9,824 bases of DNA from an uncultured Magnetococcales bacterium (GCA_903913345.1 CAIWLA010000493.1:1-9824); one strand, 5' to 3'. Positions 1 to 6,014 are shown, counted from the first letter of the stretch. A program made the numbers and translations. Notes: generated from the letters alone by a model not told the origin.

Positions 1-271
1 CCGCAGTGACGGTGTATACCTTCCCATTGACTTCATCGCAGGTAAGAAGGAGAGCCGCACCGGTAATGGGGCTCGTTCCAACATCCCCAGTAACGGAGGA
101 CCGAAAAACGTCGGTGATTCCAGACTTGCTCAGAATCGCGAAAGTTCCAGCCCTGCCCAGGTTTACTGGTGCCTGACCTCCGCCGGCGACAGCACTGGCA
201 ATCACACCCACAGAACCAGCCAACAGGGATGCCAATATTAACATTTTGGAATATTTTTTGCTGCTTGTCAT
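1..271 (-). CDS. Partial DUF3494 ice-binding-like secreted protein (N-terminus only)
   Basis: Reading the minus strand from the ATG at 271 gives 90 open codons running off the left edge. The first ~29 residues form a Sec signal peptide: Lys-rich start (TSSKKYSK), hydrophobic core (MLILASLLAGSVGVIASA), cleavage probably after ASAVA. The mature part opens with VNLGRAGTFAILSKSGI, then SSVTGDVGTSPITGAA and a Cys-containing TCDEVNGKVYTV stretch. This is the characteristic start of the DUF3494 (ice-binding-like) beta-solenoid family. Some members bind ice; many in non-polar bacteria are cell-surface or matrix proteins with C-terminal sorting signals, and the C-terminus is outside the window. The start is fixed by GGAGGAA (minus strand, 284-278) six bases before the ATG. 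A sigma-54 promoter lies ~100 bp upstream. The family call is from remembered motif similarity; ice binding itself is not shown. Confidence 0.8.
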   Translation of the reverse strand, partial: MTSSKKYSKMLILASLLAGSVGVIASAVAGGGQAPVNLGRAGTFAILSKSGITDVFRSSVTGDVGTSPITGAALLLTCDEVNGKVYTVTA

Positions 272-295
272 GACGTGTTCCTCCATAAAGCCGGA

Positions 296-316
296 TTCCT
301 CCGTTAAAGGCGGAGG
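296..316 (-). repeat. Leader hairpin with duplicated Shine-Dalgarno-like motif
   Basis: In the leader of the ice-binding-like gene, CCTCCG (minus strand, 316-311) pairs perfectly with CGGAGG (303-298) across a 7-nt loop. The 3' arm carries GGAGGAA (302-296), an exact copy of the real ribosome binding site GGAGGAA at 284-278. The single CCTCC arm could therefore pair with either copy, which would open or close the true site. There is no following T-run, so this is not a terminator. Confidence 0.45.
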
Positions 317-372
317 TTTACCGAATTGAATGAGTAGAAACCTAAATGGCTTACCACTTTCATAAAGTATAG

Positions 373-388
373 AGCAACTATCGAGCCA
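373..388 (-). promoter_or_regulatory. Sigma-54 (-24/-12) promoter of the ice-binding-like gene
   Basis: The minus strand reads TGGCTCGATAGTTGCT from 388 to 373. Against the sigma-54 consensus TGGCAC-N5-TTGCW only one core position differs, and the GG and GC doublets are separated by exactly 10 nt. Transcription should begin near 362, leaving a leader of ~90 nt. A sigma-54 promoter needs an AAA+ enhancer-binding activator; candidate sites are the inverted repeat at 525-545 and the half-copy at 486-496. Confidence 0.65.
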
Positions 389-648
389 GATGAGAATCGT
401 GAACACTGCAAGAGTAAGTGCTTAATTTGAATGGGTAATAGTGATGATAAAATTTTGCCAAACAACTCGGTTGATTTATTCGTTTGTTTCAAACCACCCA
501 TTTTATATTGTATTGAACAGAATAGTTTCAAACCAATTTTGAAACATCGGGGTGGTCATGAACTGGGTTCTTCGCTGTTTCACGTGGGTAGGGTGGACGT
601 CTTGCTTCGCCATGCACTGCGGGAAAGGGCACGGCTCCAGGGGGGATG
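389..648. other. Non-coding region upstream of the ice-binding-like gene
   Basis: No convincing gene is visible; the short open frames here lack a ribosome binding site and family motifs. The 420-420 bp AT-rich half (about 420-550) contrasts with the GC-rich genes around it, as expected for a regulatory region. It holds a perfect inverted repeat (525-545) and a matching half-site (486-496) upstream of the sigma-54 promoter. The right end runs into the terminator of the Hsp70 gene. Confidence 0.6.
486..545. repeat. Inverted repeat GTTTCAAA / TTTGAAAC plus upstream half-site
   Basis: GTTTCAAA (525-532), a 5-nt spacer, then TTTGAAAC (538-545) form a perfect 8-bp inverted repeat. An 11-nt copy of the left part, GTTTCAAACCA, occurs at 486-496 and again at 525-535, a direct spacing of 39 bp. 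These sites lie ~100-155 bp upstream of the sigma-54 promoter at 373-388, a typical position for an enhancer-binding protein. The role as an activator site is inference. Confidence 0.4.
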
Positions 649-683
649 AAAACGGCCTGGGGGGCGGTTGACCGCCCCCCAGG
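649..683 (-). terminator. Rho-independent terminator of the Hsp70 gene
   Basis: CCTGGGGGGCGG (656-667) and CCGCCCCCCAGG (672-683) form a perfect 12-bp GC-rich stem with a 4-nt loop. Read on the minus strand, the stem begins ~10 nt after the TAG stop of the Hsp70 gene and is followed by CCG and TTTT (652-649). This separates the Hsp70 transcript from the ice-binding-like gene downstream. Confidence 0.85.
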
Positions 684-692
684 AGAGTGAAA

Positions 693-2783
693 CTAACTGG
701 CCAACGCCAACCACTCTTCCTCTTCGGCATTGGCACTCTGCTCTTCCATGGCGGACCCTTCGTCCACCGTTTCGCTGCCCGGTTCCAACGAAACCGGCAG
801 ATCACCCAACAAATCATCCCAGCCACCCGTCTCGGAAAACGCGGCATGGTCCGCAACGGTCTCTGTCTGCGCCGGATCTTCCTCTGCAAGTCCCTCTGTC
901 ACGGAGCCAGTGGCACCTTCCTGGCCCTCATGGGGGAGGTGGGATTCCAGGGCCAATACCTCCTGCTGGCGCACCGTCTGCATGGCCTGCCCATACCAGC
1001 TCTGGAGCGTCTCCGTCAGTGAGACCATTCTCTCGATGTTGCCGGAGAGGGGGCGTTCCTTGTCGGCCTGCATCGTCGCCCGCAGATCCGTCATGAACCC
1101 TTCCATGTTTTGGAGCAGATCGCTTCCCAGGTTGGCTCCATGATCACACAGGAGCTGGCTGGAACATTCCAACAGGGCCTCCGCCTTGTTGCTGATGGCC
1201 AGCGAGGCCTGGGTGCGCGCCTCTTCCTGGGCCTGGACCTCGGCCTCCTCCGTCAACCGCTGGACCTCATCCTCTGCCAATCCGCCCGCAATCTTGACCC
1301 GCAGGGATTGTTTCAGACCGCTCTCCTGATCCCGCGCCGCCACCTGGACCATGCCATCCACATCCACGGAAAAGGTCACCTCAATGCGGGGTGTGCCACG
1401 CAACGCCAGGGGCAGACCTTCCAACTCAAATTCCCCCAGAAACGTGTTGTTTTCAAACAACGCATCCTCGCCCTGGGCCACCATCACCGTCACCCGCGTC
1501 TGCCAGTTTTGCACGGTCGTAAAGGTTTTGGCCATCTGGCAGGGGATCGGCTCGTTTTTCTGGATCAACGGGGAAAAACCGCCCCCCTTGGTCCGAATGC
1601 CCAGGGAGAAGGGGGTGACATCCAGCAACAAAATATGGTCCAACGCCCCGCTCAACACCCCCCCCTGCACCGCCGCACCCATGGCCACCACCTCGTCCGG
1701 GTTGACGCCCCGGTGCGGCTCCCGGCCAAAGAGTCTGGCAACGGTCTCTTGCACCTTGGGCATCCGGGTCATCCCTCCCACCAGGATCACCTCATCCACG
1801 GCCGATGCCGGAATCCCCGCATCCTGCAAAGCCGTTTGACACGGCCCCACCGTCCGCTGAATCAGGTCATCCACCAATGTTTCCAACCGGGATCGGCTGA
1901 AATTTTGGCTCAAATGGCGGGGGCCTTCCTCATCCGCATGGATGAAAGGGAGATTGATGTCGGTCTGCTGTACCCCGGACAGCTCGATCCGGGCCTGCTC
2001 GGCCGCTTCGCGAATACGCTGCATGGCCAGACGGTTTTGCCGCAGATCGATCCCCTGTTCCCGTTCGAAGGTCTCGACAATGTCATTCATGACACACTGA
2101 TCAAAATCCACCCCGCCCAGATAGGTGTCGCCATTGGTGGCCTTGACGTGAAAGACGCCGTTGTTGATCTCCAGAATGGAAATATCAAACGTCCCGCCAC
2201 CCAGGTCATACACGGCAATCACCTGGCCATCCGCCTTGTCCAGACCATAGGCCAGGGCCGCCGCCGTCGGTTCGTTGACAATGCGCAACACCTCCAGACC
2301 GGCAATCCGTCCCGCATCCCGGGTCGCCTGTCGCTGGGCATCATTGAAATAGGCGGGCACGGTGATCACTGCCTGGGTCACCTCCTCTCCCAGAAAGGCC
2401 TCCGCCGTCTGTTTCATCTTTTGCAGCACAATGGCCGAGATCTCCGATGGACTCATCTGCCGGCCACCCACCTCGGCCCAGGCATCCCCGTTCTCCCCCT
2501 CCACCACCCCGAACGCAACCCGTCCCTGAAAGTCCTGGGCTGACGGGTCACCATAACGACGCCCCATAAGCCGCTTGATGGCCAGCAGGGTGTTTTCGGG
2601 ATTGGTCACCATCTGCCGTTTGGCCGCCTGCCCCACCAGTCGGCTGCCCTTGGCGGTAAAGGCCACCATGGAGGGCGTCGTCCGGTTTCCCTCACTGTTT
2701 TCAAGGACACGCGGCTGACTACCGTCGAGAATGGCGACACAGGTATTGGTTGTTCCAAGGTCTATTCCAATTATATTACTCAT
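693..2783 (-). CDS. Hsp70 chaperone, DnaK paralogue
   Basis: ATP-dependent cytoplasmic chaperone of 696 residues. The actin-like ATPase domain (about 1-380) has phosphate-1 DLGTTN (8-13), the catalytic-type Lys70 in AIKRLMGRRYGD, TVPAYFND (141-148), phosphate-2 DLGGGTFD (193-200) and VGGMTRMP (335-342). The interdomain linker is LLLDVTP (385-391), followed by the substrate-binding beta domain (to ~500, with VTPFSLGI, PRIEVTFSVDVDG) and a helical lid (~502-605). The last ~85 residues diverge from housekeeping DnaK: strongly acidic, with WDDLLGDLP and a terminal EEEEWLALAS in place of the usual bacterial EEV-type tail. No dnaJ, grpE or hrcA is adjacent. The ATG at 2783 is chosen because GGAGG lies 9-10 nt upstream and IIGIDLGTTN follows at once; a GTG-initiated upstream extension (to 2849) would add an unconserved 22 residues. 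It is transcribed alone from a sigma-54 promoter. The family is certain; a specialised role is inferred. Confidence 0.95.
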   Translation of the reverse strand: MSNIIGIDLGTTNTCVAILDGSQPRVLENSEGNRTTPSMVAFTAKGSRLVGQAAKRQMVTNPENTLLAIKRLMGRRYGDPSAQDFQGRVAFGVVEGENGDAWAEVGGRQMSPSEISAIVLQKMKQTAEAFLGEEVTQAVITVPAYFNDAQRQATRDAGRIAGLEVLRIVNEPTAAALAYGLDKADGQVIAVYDLGGGTFDISILEINNGVFHVKATNGDTYLGGVDFDQCVMNDIVETFEREQGIDLRQNRLAMQRIREAAEQARIELSGVQQTDINLPFIHADEEGPRHLSQNFSRSRLETLVDDLIQRTVGPCQTALQDAGIPASAVDEVILVGGMTRMPKVQETVARLFGREPHRGVNPDEVVAMGAAVQGGVLSGALDHILLLDVTPFSLGIRTKGGGFSPLIQKNEPIPCQMAKTFTTVQNWQTRVTVMVAQGEDALFENNTFLGEFELEGLPLALRGTPRIEVTFSVDVDGMVQVAARDQESGLKQSLRVKIAGGLAEDEVQRLTEEAEVQAQEEARTQASLAISNKAEALLECSSQLLCDHGANLGSDLLQNMEGFMTDLRATMQADKERPLSGNIERMVSLTETLQSWYGQAMQTVRQQEVLALESHLPHEGQEGATGSVTEGLAEEDPAQTETVADHAAFSETGGWDDLLGDLPVSLEPGSETVDEGSAMEEQSANAEEEEWLALAS

Positions 2784-2827
2784 TATTTTTTCCTCCAAGA
2801 TATGTTCTGTCGAATAAAAAAACAATT

Positions 2828-2840
2828 CTGTCTGTCTGTC
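2828..2840. repeat. Short tetranucleotide repeat (CTGT)3 in the Hsp70 leader
   Basis: CTGT is repeated three times plus one base between the sigma-54 start region and the ribosome binding site of the Hsp70 gene. It lies in the untranslated leader, so copy-number change could alter spacing or structure but not reading frame. With only three copies it is probably of little effect. Confidence 0.4.
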
Positions 2841-2878
2841 GCCTCCCACCGCAGGCGTTAACGAACGCCGTTAAGGTA

Positions 2879-2894
2879 AGCAATGAGTGTGCCA
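2879..2894 (-). promoter_or_regulatory. Sigma-54 (-24/-12) promoter of the Hsp70 gene
   Basis: The minus strand reads TGGCACACTCATTGCT from 2894 to 2879, matching TGGCAC-N5-TTGCW completely, with GG and GC exactly 10 nt apart. The expected start is near 2868, inside the small inverted repeat GGCGTT/AACGCC (2854-2869), giving a leader of ~85 nt. No equally good -35/-10 pair for a heat-shock sigma factor and no CIRCE element was seen. Confidence 0.75.
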
Positions 2895-3010
2895 ACTCTC
2901 TTTAACGGGAAAATGGCGGGCAATGAAATGGCGATTGATTTGTTTTTATTGCGGAAAAAAGGAGGGTCATGCCGTGTTGGATGGGCTGTGACAAGGCGAT
3001 TTGGCGAGAT

Positions 3011-3029
3011 TTTGACTGTGGCAGTCAAA
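3011..3029. repeat. Inverted repeat TTTGACTG / CAGTCAAA
   Basis: A perfect 8-bp inverted repeat with a 3-nt centre lies about 117-135 bp upstream of the sigma-54 promoter of the Hsp70 gene. The position suits an activator-binding site. As RNA it would be a tight hairpin, but neither side has a T-run. Confidence 0.4.
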
Positions 3030-3043
3030 CAATCCCCCTTTCA

Positions 3044-3074
3044 CCGAAGAGTGGACCGGCTATCCACTCTTCGG
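3044..3074. repeat. Inverted repeat CCGAAGAGTGGA / TCCACTCTTCGG
   Basis: A perfect 12-bp stem with a 7-nt loop lies 136 bp beyond the porin stop codon and ~150-180 bp upstream of the Hsp70 sigma-54 promoter. It may end the porin transcript, but the minus-strand flank is G-rich (TGAAAGGGGG) rather than T-rich, so a standard intrinsic terminator is not supported. It could also be a protein-binding site. Confidence 0.4.
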
Positions 3075-3209
3075 ATTTGGGTGTTGGTGTGGCAGGGGAC
3101 GGGGCACTGCCCGCACGGACCACGGGCAATCCGGTGTGTCCGATGCTGAGACTGGACGGGGTTGGGCAAGATATCATTGCCCGGTGCAATCCCGATCCAC
3201 CCGCCCGCG

Positions 3210-4010
3210 TCAGAACGATTTGGAGAGGCTCAGGGCCAAACGGTCATCGGCATGTGACGACGAATTCAGCTCCCGGCCATTGTTGTCCACGCCGATATAA
3301 TTGAGTTCCAGCCCCAATCCGGCCGAAAATTCAGCCGCCGCTCCGATGCTGTAGTCATTGAAACCGCTGATCCCCTTCTTGGGTCCGAGGCGATCGGTGG
3401 TTTTGACATAGTCGCCAAAGGCGCGACCGAAGTGCCCCTTCAGGGTGGTCTTGAAGGGCAATATATGGGCAATTTCGTAGGAGACCTGGGTGTCCAGATA
3501 GGAGGCGGAGTGGTCCTGTCCGCCCAACGCATTGCCCATATACGCATCTGAATAGTAATATTTCGCCTTCAGGCTGGTATCCATGAGCTTGTAGCCTGTC
3601 CCCAGATAATATTCCCGGTAGTCATAATGGACGCCCGCAGGTGCCTTGGGATAGACATATTGGATCAGGCCAAAATCGATGCTCGTGCCGTTTTTCCACT
3701 CCCTGGTGTACCCTCCAGACAAGTCCAGTTCCAGGGAAGAGCCATCGCCATCGTTCAAATCCACGTTGGTCCCGAACAGACCAAAATACAACCCGGCGTC
3801 ATGGTTCAGGTTGAGCGTACCCTGCATGGCGGGACCATGATCGCTGCCCGACAGTCCACGCGAGATATAGTCATTGACCAGGGCGAGGTTGCCGCTCAAC
3901 GCAAAGCCAGCCAACTTGTTGTTGGTTTCCTGGCCCGCTTCCTCCGCCATCAGTGCCGTGGAAAAGAGGGGAAAAAGCCCCAATGCACACACAGCCAGTC
4001 TCTTTTTCAT
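3210..4010 (-). CDS. TorF-family putative porin (TIGR02001/PF09694)
   Basis: 266-residue outer-membrane beta-barrel protein. A signal peptide (MKKRLAVCALGLFPLFSTALMA, cut at about residue 22) is followed by a short polar stretch, then the family opening SGNLALVNDYISRGLSGSD and AMQGTLNLNHDAGLYFGLFG (about 39-79). Later come alternating strands such as LELDLSGGYTREW, YYLGTGYKL and LGLELNYIGVD. The protein ends in Phe (SLSKSF), the C-terminal residue recognised by the barrel assembly machinery. Members are predicted porins of unknown substrate; some sit near nutrient-transport genes, but nothing here indicates the substrate. The start is supported by AGGGA seven bases upstream and by the signal peptide. 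It is transcribed alone and divergently from pilC, and the Hsp70 gene follows after ~425 bp with its own promoter. The family call is fairly sure; transport function is not shown. Confidence 0.85.
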   Translation of the reverse strand: MKKRLAVCALGLFPLFSTALMAEEAGQETNNKLAGFALSGNLALVNDYISRGLSGSDHGPAMQGTLNLNHDAGLYFGLFGTNVDLNDGDGSSLELDLSGGYTREWKNGTSIDFGLIQYVYPKAPAGVHYDYREYYLGTGYKLMDTSLKAKYYYSDAYMGNALGGQDHSASYLDTQVSYEIAHILPFKTTLKGHFGRAFGDYVKTTDRLGPKKGISGFNDYSIGAAAEFSAGLGLELNYIGVDNNGRELNSSSHADDRLALSLSKSF

Positions 4011-4109
4011 TGTCGTCCCTTTACTGTTTCAGAATGACCCGTCATTGCCCGCATGGTGATCGAATTCTCCATGGAAAACCGCCGATCCTGACATGCAAAC
4101 TTACCTCGG

Positions 4110-4138
4110 ATGATAACCTGGATGGCAGACAAGCTCAA
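4110..4138 (-). promoter_or_regulatory. Candidate sigma-70 promoter of the porin gene
   Basis: On the minus strand TTGAGC (4138-4133), a 17-nt spacer and TATCAT (4115-4110) resemble -35 and -10 boxes. The leader would be ~90 nt. Matches are partial, so this is a moderate candidate. Confidence 0.4.
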
Positions 4139-4245
4139 CAGCTCATTTGACTGGCCACCACGCACCATCGCCTGTCGGTGCATCCTGCCTGACAACCCCT
4201 TGTCCATTTTGACACGTCGGAAATTTTAGCGGTGAGGGTTCCGCC

Positions 4246-4274
4246 TTGCTTCAGGTCACGGAGACCGTTACACT
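4246..4274 (+). promoter_or_regulatory. Candidate sigma-70 promoter of pilC
   Basis: TTGCTT (4246-4251), a 17-nt spacer and TACACT (4269-4274) give correct spacing with partial hexamer matches. Transcription would start near 4281, about 38 nt before the ATG. It suggests that this pilC copy is transcribed from its own promoter. Confidence 0.4.
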
Positions 4275-4318
4275 CTTTGCGAGCGGTTTTTTTGATCGAT
4301 TTTTTGGAGTGATTTCAA

Positions 4319-5521
4319 ATGGATGTTTTTCTGTGGGAAGGGGTTTCCAAAACGGGCGGAAAGCGGACCGGGCAGATGGAGGGGGAAAATCTGGGCCATG
4401 TCCTGGCCCAGTTGCGGCGTCAGGGGCTGAAAGAGGTCAAGGCACGGAAAAAGCCCAAAAAGAGCACTCTGTTCGGAAGCAAAAAAGTGACCGAAATGGA
4501 GATTGTGGTCTTTACCAGACAATTGGCCACCATGGTGGGTTCCGGTCTGCCCCTGGTCTCCTGCTTTGATTTGGCCTCCAAGAGCGCGGACAATCCGACC
4601 GTGCGGGAGGTGACGCAACGGGTCAAACAGGAGATTGAAGCGGGCAGTGCCCTGACGGATGCCCTGCTCAAGGAGCCTAAAATGTTTGATGAATTGTTTG
4701 TCAATCTGGTGCGGGCGGGGGAACAGTCGGGCATTCTGGATACGGTCCTGAATCGTCTGGCCATCTACAAGGAGAAGGCGGCGGCCTTGCGCGCCAAGGT
4801 CAAATCGGCCATGACCTATCCCATCGCGGTACTGGTCATTGCCTTTGTCATTACGGGCATCTTGATGGTTTTTGTGGTCCCGGCCTTTGCGGATCTGTTT
4901 GCCGGTTTTGGTGCCCAACTGCCGATGCCCACACGGGTTATCATTGCCCTCTCCCGCTGGACCCAGTCCAACTGGTGGCTGGTGATTCTGGTGATTGGTG
5001 CGGCCAAATATGCCTTTGACAGGGCCTACCGGCAGAGCGAATCCTTTCACTTCCAGATGGACCGGCTCTCTTTGCGACTGCCGGTATTCGGCATGATATT
5101 GCGCAAGTCGGGGGTGGCCCGTTTTGCACGCACCTTCAGCACCATGGTGGCGGCGGGTACGCCCATTCTGGAGAGTCTGGAAAATGTGGCCAAAACATCG
5201 GGCAATCGGGTAATGCAACAGGCCATCATGAACGCCCGCACCTCCATCTCCGAAGGGCGCACCCTGACGGAACCCCTGGAGGCCTCCGGACTCTTCCCCC
5301 CCATGGTGACGCAAATGATTCATATCGGCGAGTCCACCGGCAATCTGGAGCTGATGTTGCAAAAAATAGCCGATTTTTACGAAGAGGAGGTGGACCGGGC
5401 GGTGGACAGCCTCACCGCACTGTTGGAACCGATCATTCTGGTCTTTCTGGGCACCCTGATCGGTGGGCTGGTGGTGGCCATGTATCTGCCTATTTTTCAA
5501 ATGGGTAGTGTGATTGGCTGA
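4319..5521 (+). CDS. pilC: Type IV pilus / type II secretion inner-membrane platform protein PilC/GspF
   Basis: 400 residues, the usual length for PilC/GspF. This inner-membrane protein links the cytoplasmic assembly ATPase to pilin or pseudopilin polymerisation. It opens with the typical FLWEGVSKTGGKRTGQMEG. Two T2SSF domains follow (about 65-188 and 268-391), each with its conserved loop: VRAGEQSG (131-138) and IHIGESTG (334-341). Three membrane segments are visible at about 168-190, 219-236 and 369-392, and the end PIFQMGSVIG is typical of the PilC side of the family. GGAG lies 10 nt before the ATG. It stands alone: no pilB, pilD, pilin or gsp gene is beside it in the window, and the ars operon follows after ~50 bp with its own promoter. 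Sequence alone does not fully separate pilus from secretion use, though PilC is preferred. Confidence 0.93.
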   Translation: MDVFLWEGVSKTGGKRTGQMEGENLGHVLAQLRRQGLKEVKARKKPKKSTLFGSKKVTEMEIVVFTRQLATMVGSGLPLVSCFDLASKSADNPTVREVTQRVKQEIEAGSALTDALLKEPKMFDELFVNLVRAGEQSGILDTVLNRLAIYKEKAAALRAKVKSAMTYPIAVLVIAFVITGILMVFVVPAFADLFAGFGAQLPMPTRVIIALSRWTQSNWWLVILVIGAAKYAFDRAYRQSESFHFQMDRLSLRLPVFGMILRKSGVARFARTFSTMVAAGTPILESLENVAKTSGNRVMQQAIMNARTSISEGRTLTEPLEASGLFPPMVTQMIHIGESTGNLELMLQKIADFYEEEVDRAVDSLTALLEPIILVFLGTLIGGLVVAMYLPIFQMGSVIG

Positions 5522-5574
5522 TCGGCGGTATCCATCCAGGCCATCATAAATAATCGACCATCGAAAATATATGC

Positions 5575-5603
5575 TTGACCGTTTATATGGATACCCATAT
5601 ACT
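5575..5603 (+). promoter_or_regulatory. Sigma-70 promoter of the ars operon
   Basis: TTGACC (5575-5580), an exact 17-nt spacer and TATACT (5598-5603) make a near-consensus promoter. The start is expected near 5610, just before the Shine-Dalgarno AAGAGAGG (5611-5618). This rules out the upstream in-frame ATG at 5571 as the arsR start. Confidence 0.8.
5584..5601. promoter_or_regulatory. Probable ArsR operator
   Basis: TATATGG (5584-5590), 4 nt, CCATATA (5595-5601) is a perfect 7-bp inverted repeat filling the promoter spacer and overlapping the -10 box. Binding of an ArsR dimer here would block RNA polymerase, giving autorepression relieved by arsenite. The regulator is inferred from the adjacent gene. 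Confidence 0.7.
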
Positions 5604-5627
5604 TCAACAAAAGAGAGGATGCTGCGG

Positions 5628-6014
5628 ATGATGACACCGGATACCCTGTTGAAATCCCTGGTCGATGAAACCCGTCGGCGGTGTGTGGTGCTGCTGACGC
5701 GGGAGGCGGAGTTGTGCGTCTGCGAACTGGTCGCTGCCCTGGGGGAGGTACAGCCGAAGGTTTCCAGGCATTTGGCCATCCTGCGCAAGGACAAACTCTT
5801 GCAGGAACGCCGGGCAGCGCAGTGGGTATTCTATCGGCTTCATCCCGATTTGCCCGACTGGGCGGTGACCGTCATCCAGGCCACGGTGCGGGGGGCCATG
5901 GATGCCCATCGGGACGATTGGGACCGCTTGCAGGCCATGTCGGACCGCCCCGGTCGTTGCGCAATAAAATGTGTCGCTGTTGTTGAGCCACCGATTCCAC
6001 CTTTGACAGGATAA
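5628..6014 (+). CDS. arsR: ArsR/SmtB-family arsenite-responsive repressor
   Basis: 128-residue winged-helix repressor of the arsenic operon. It has the arsenite-sensing ELCVCEL motif with Cys30 and Cys32 at the start of the recognition region. The helix-turn-helix (about 33-57, VQPKVSRHLAILRKDKLL) and the wing (ERRAAQWVFYRLHPDLPDW) follow. The position of the third Cys of the E. coli-type site (three after the CVC) is Val35; Cys111 and Cys115 in the tail (CAIKC) might contribute. The start at 5628 has a 9-nt gap from AGAGAGG; 5631 is nearly as possible. The frame is open back to an ATG at 5571, but that lies within the promoter. The first gene of the operon, 6 bp before the channel gene; it probably represses its own operon through the operator at 5584-5601. 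Confidence 0.92.
   Translation: MMTPDTLLKSLVDETRRRCVVLLTREAELCVCELVAALGEVQPKVSRHLAILRKDKLLQERRAAQWVFYRLHPDLPDWAVTVIQATVRGAMDAHRDDWDRLQAMSDRPGRCAIKCVAVVEPPIPPLTG

Larger units (their letters stand above)
2895..3209. other. Non-coding region between the porin and Hsp70 genes
   Basis: No convincing gene is seen in the ~425 bp between the two minus-strand genes. The short plus-strand open frames have no family motifs and cross the promoter. The region holds the sigma-54 promoter (2879-2894), a direct repeat AAATGGCG (two copies near 2914-2940), two perfect inverted repeats (3011-3029 and 3044-3074), and a weaker hairpin GGGCAA/TTGCCC (3164-3182) just past the porin stop. Confidence 0.6.
4011..4318. 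other. Divergent intergenic region, porin / pilC
   Basis: This 308-bp region separates two divergent genes and holds no supported gene. Candidate sigma-70 promoters face each way: minus strand at 4110-4138 and plus strand at 4246-4274. No operator-like repeat or riboswitch was recognised. Confidence 0.55.

Noticed and set aside
290..362. Cyclic-di-GMP or other known riboswitch in the ice-binding-like leader
   Set aside because: The leader has a hairpin and a GGTAAACC stretch, but the conserved core of known riboswitch classes could not be matched by eye.
1110..2543. 477-codon open frame on the plus strand opposite the Hsp70 gene
   Set aside because: It lies wholly antisense to a well-conserved Hsp70 coding sequence, is rich in His/Pro/Gln/Arg as expected of a shadow frame, and has no recognised motif.
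2883..3304. Small plus-strand open frames between the Hsp70 and porin genes
   Set aside because: They begin inside the sigma-54 promoter or inverted-repeat region, lack convincing conserved sequence, and the second overlaps the end of the porin gene.
4268..5794. 508-codon open frame on the minus strand opposite pilC
   Set aside because: It is antisense to pilC, runs across the ars promoter and has low-complexity His/Gln/Gly-rich composition.
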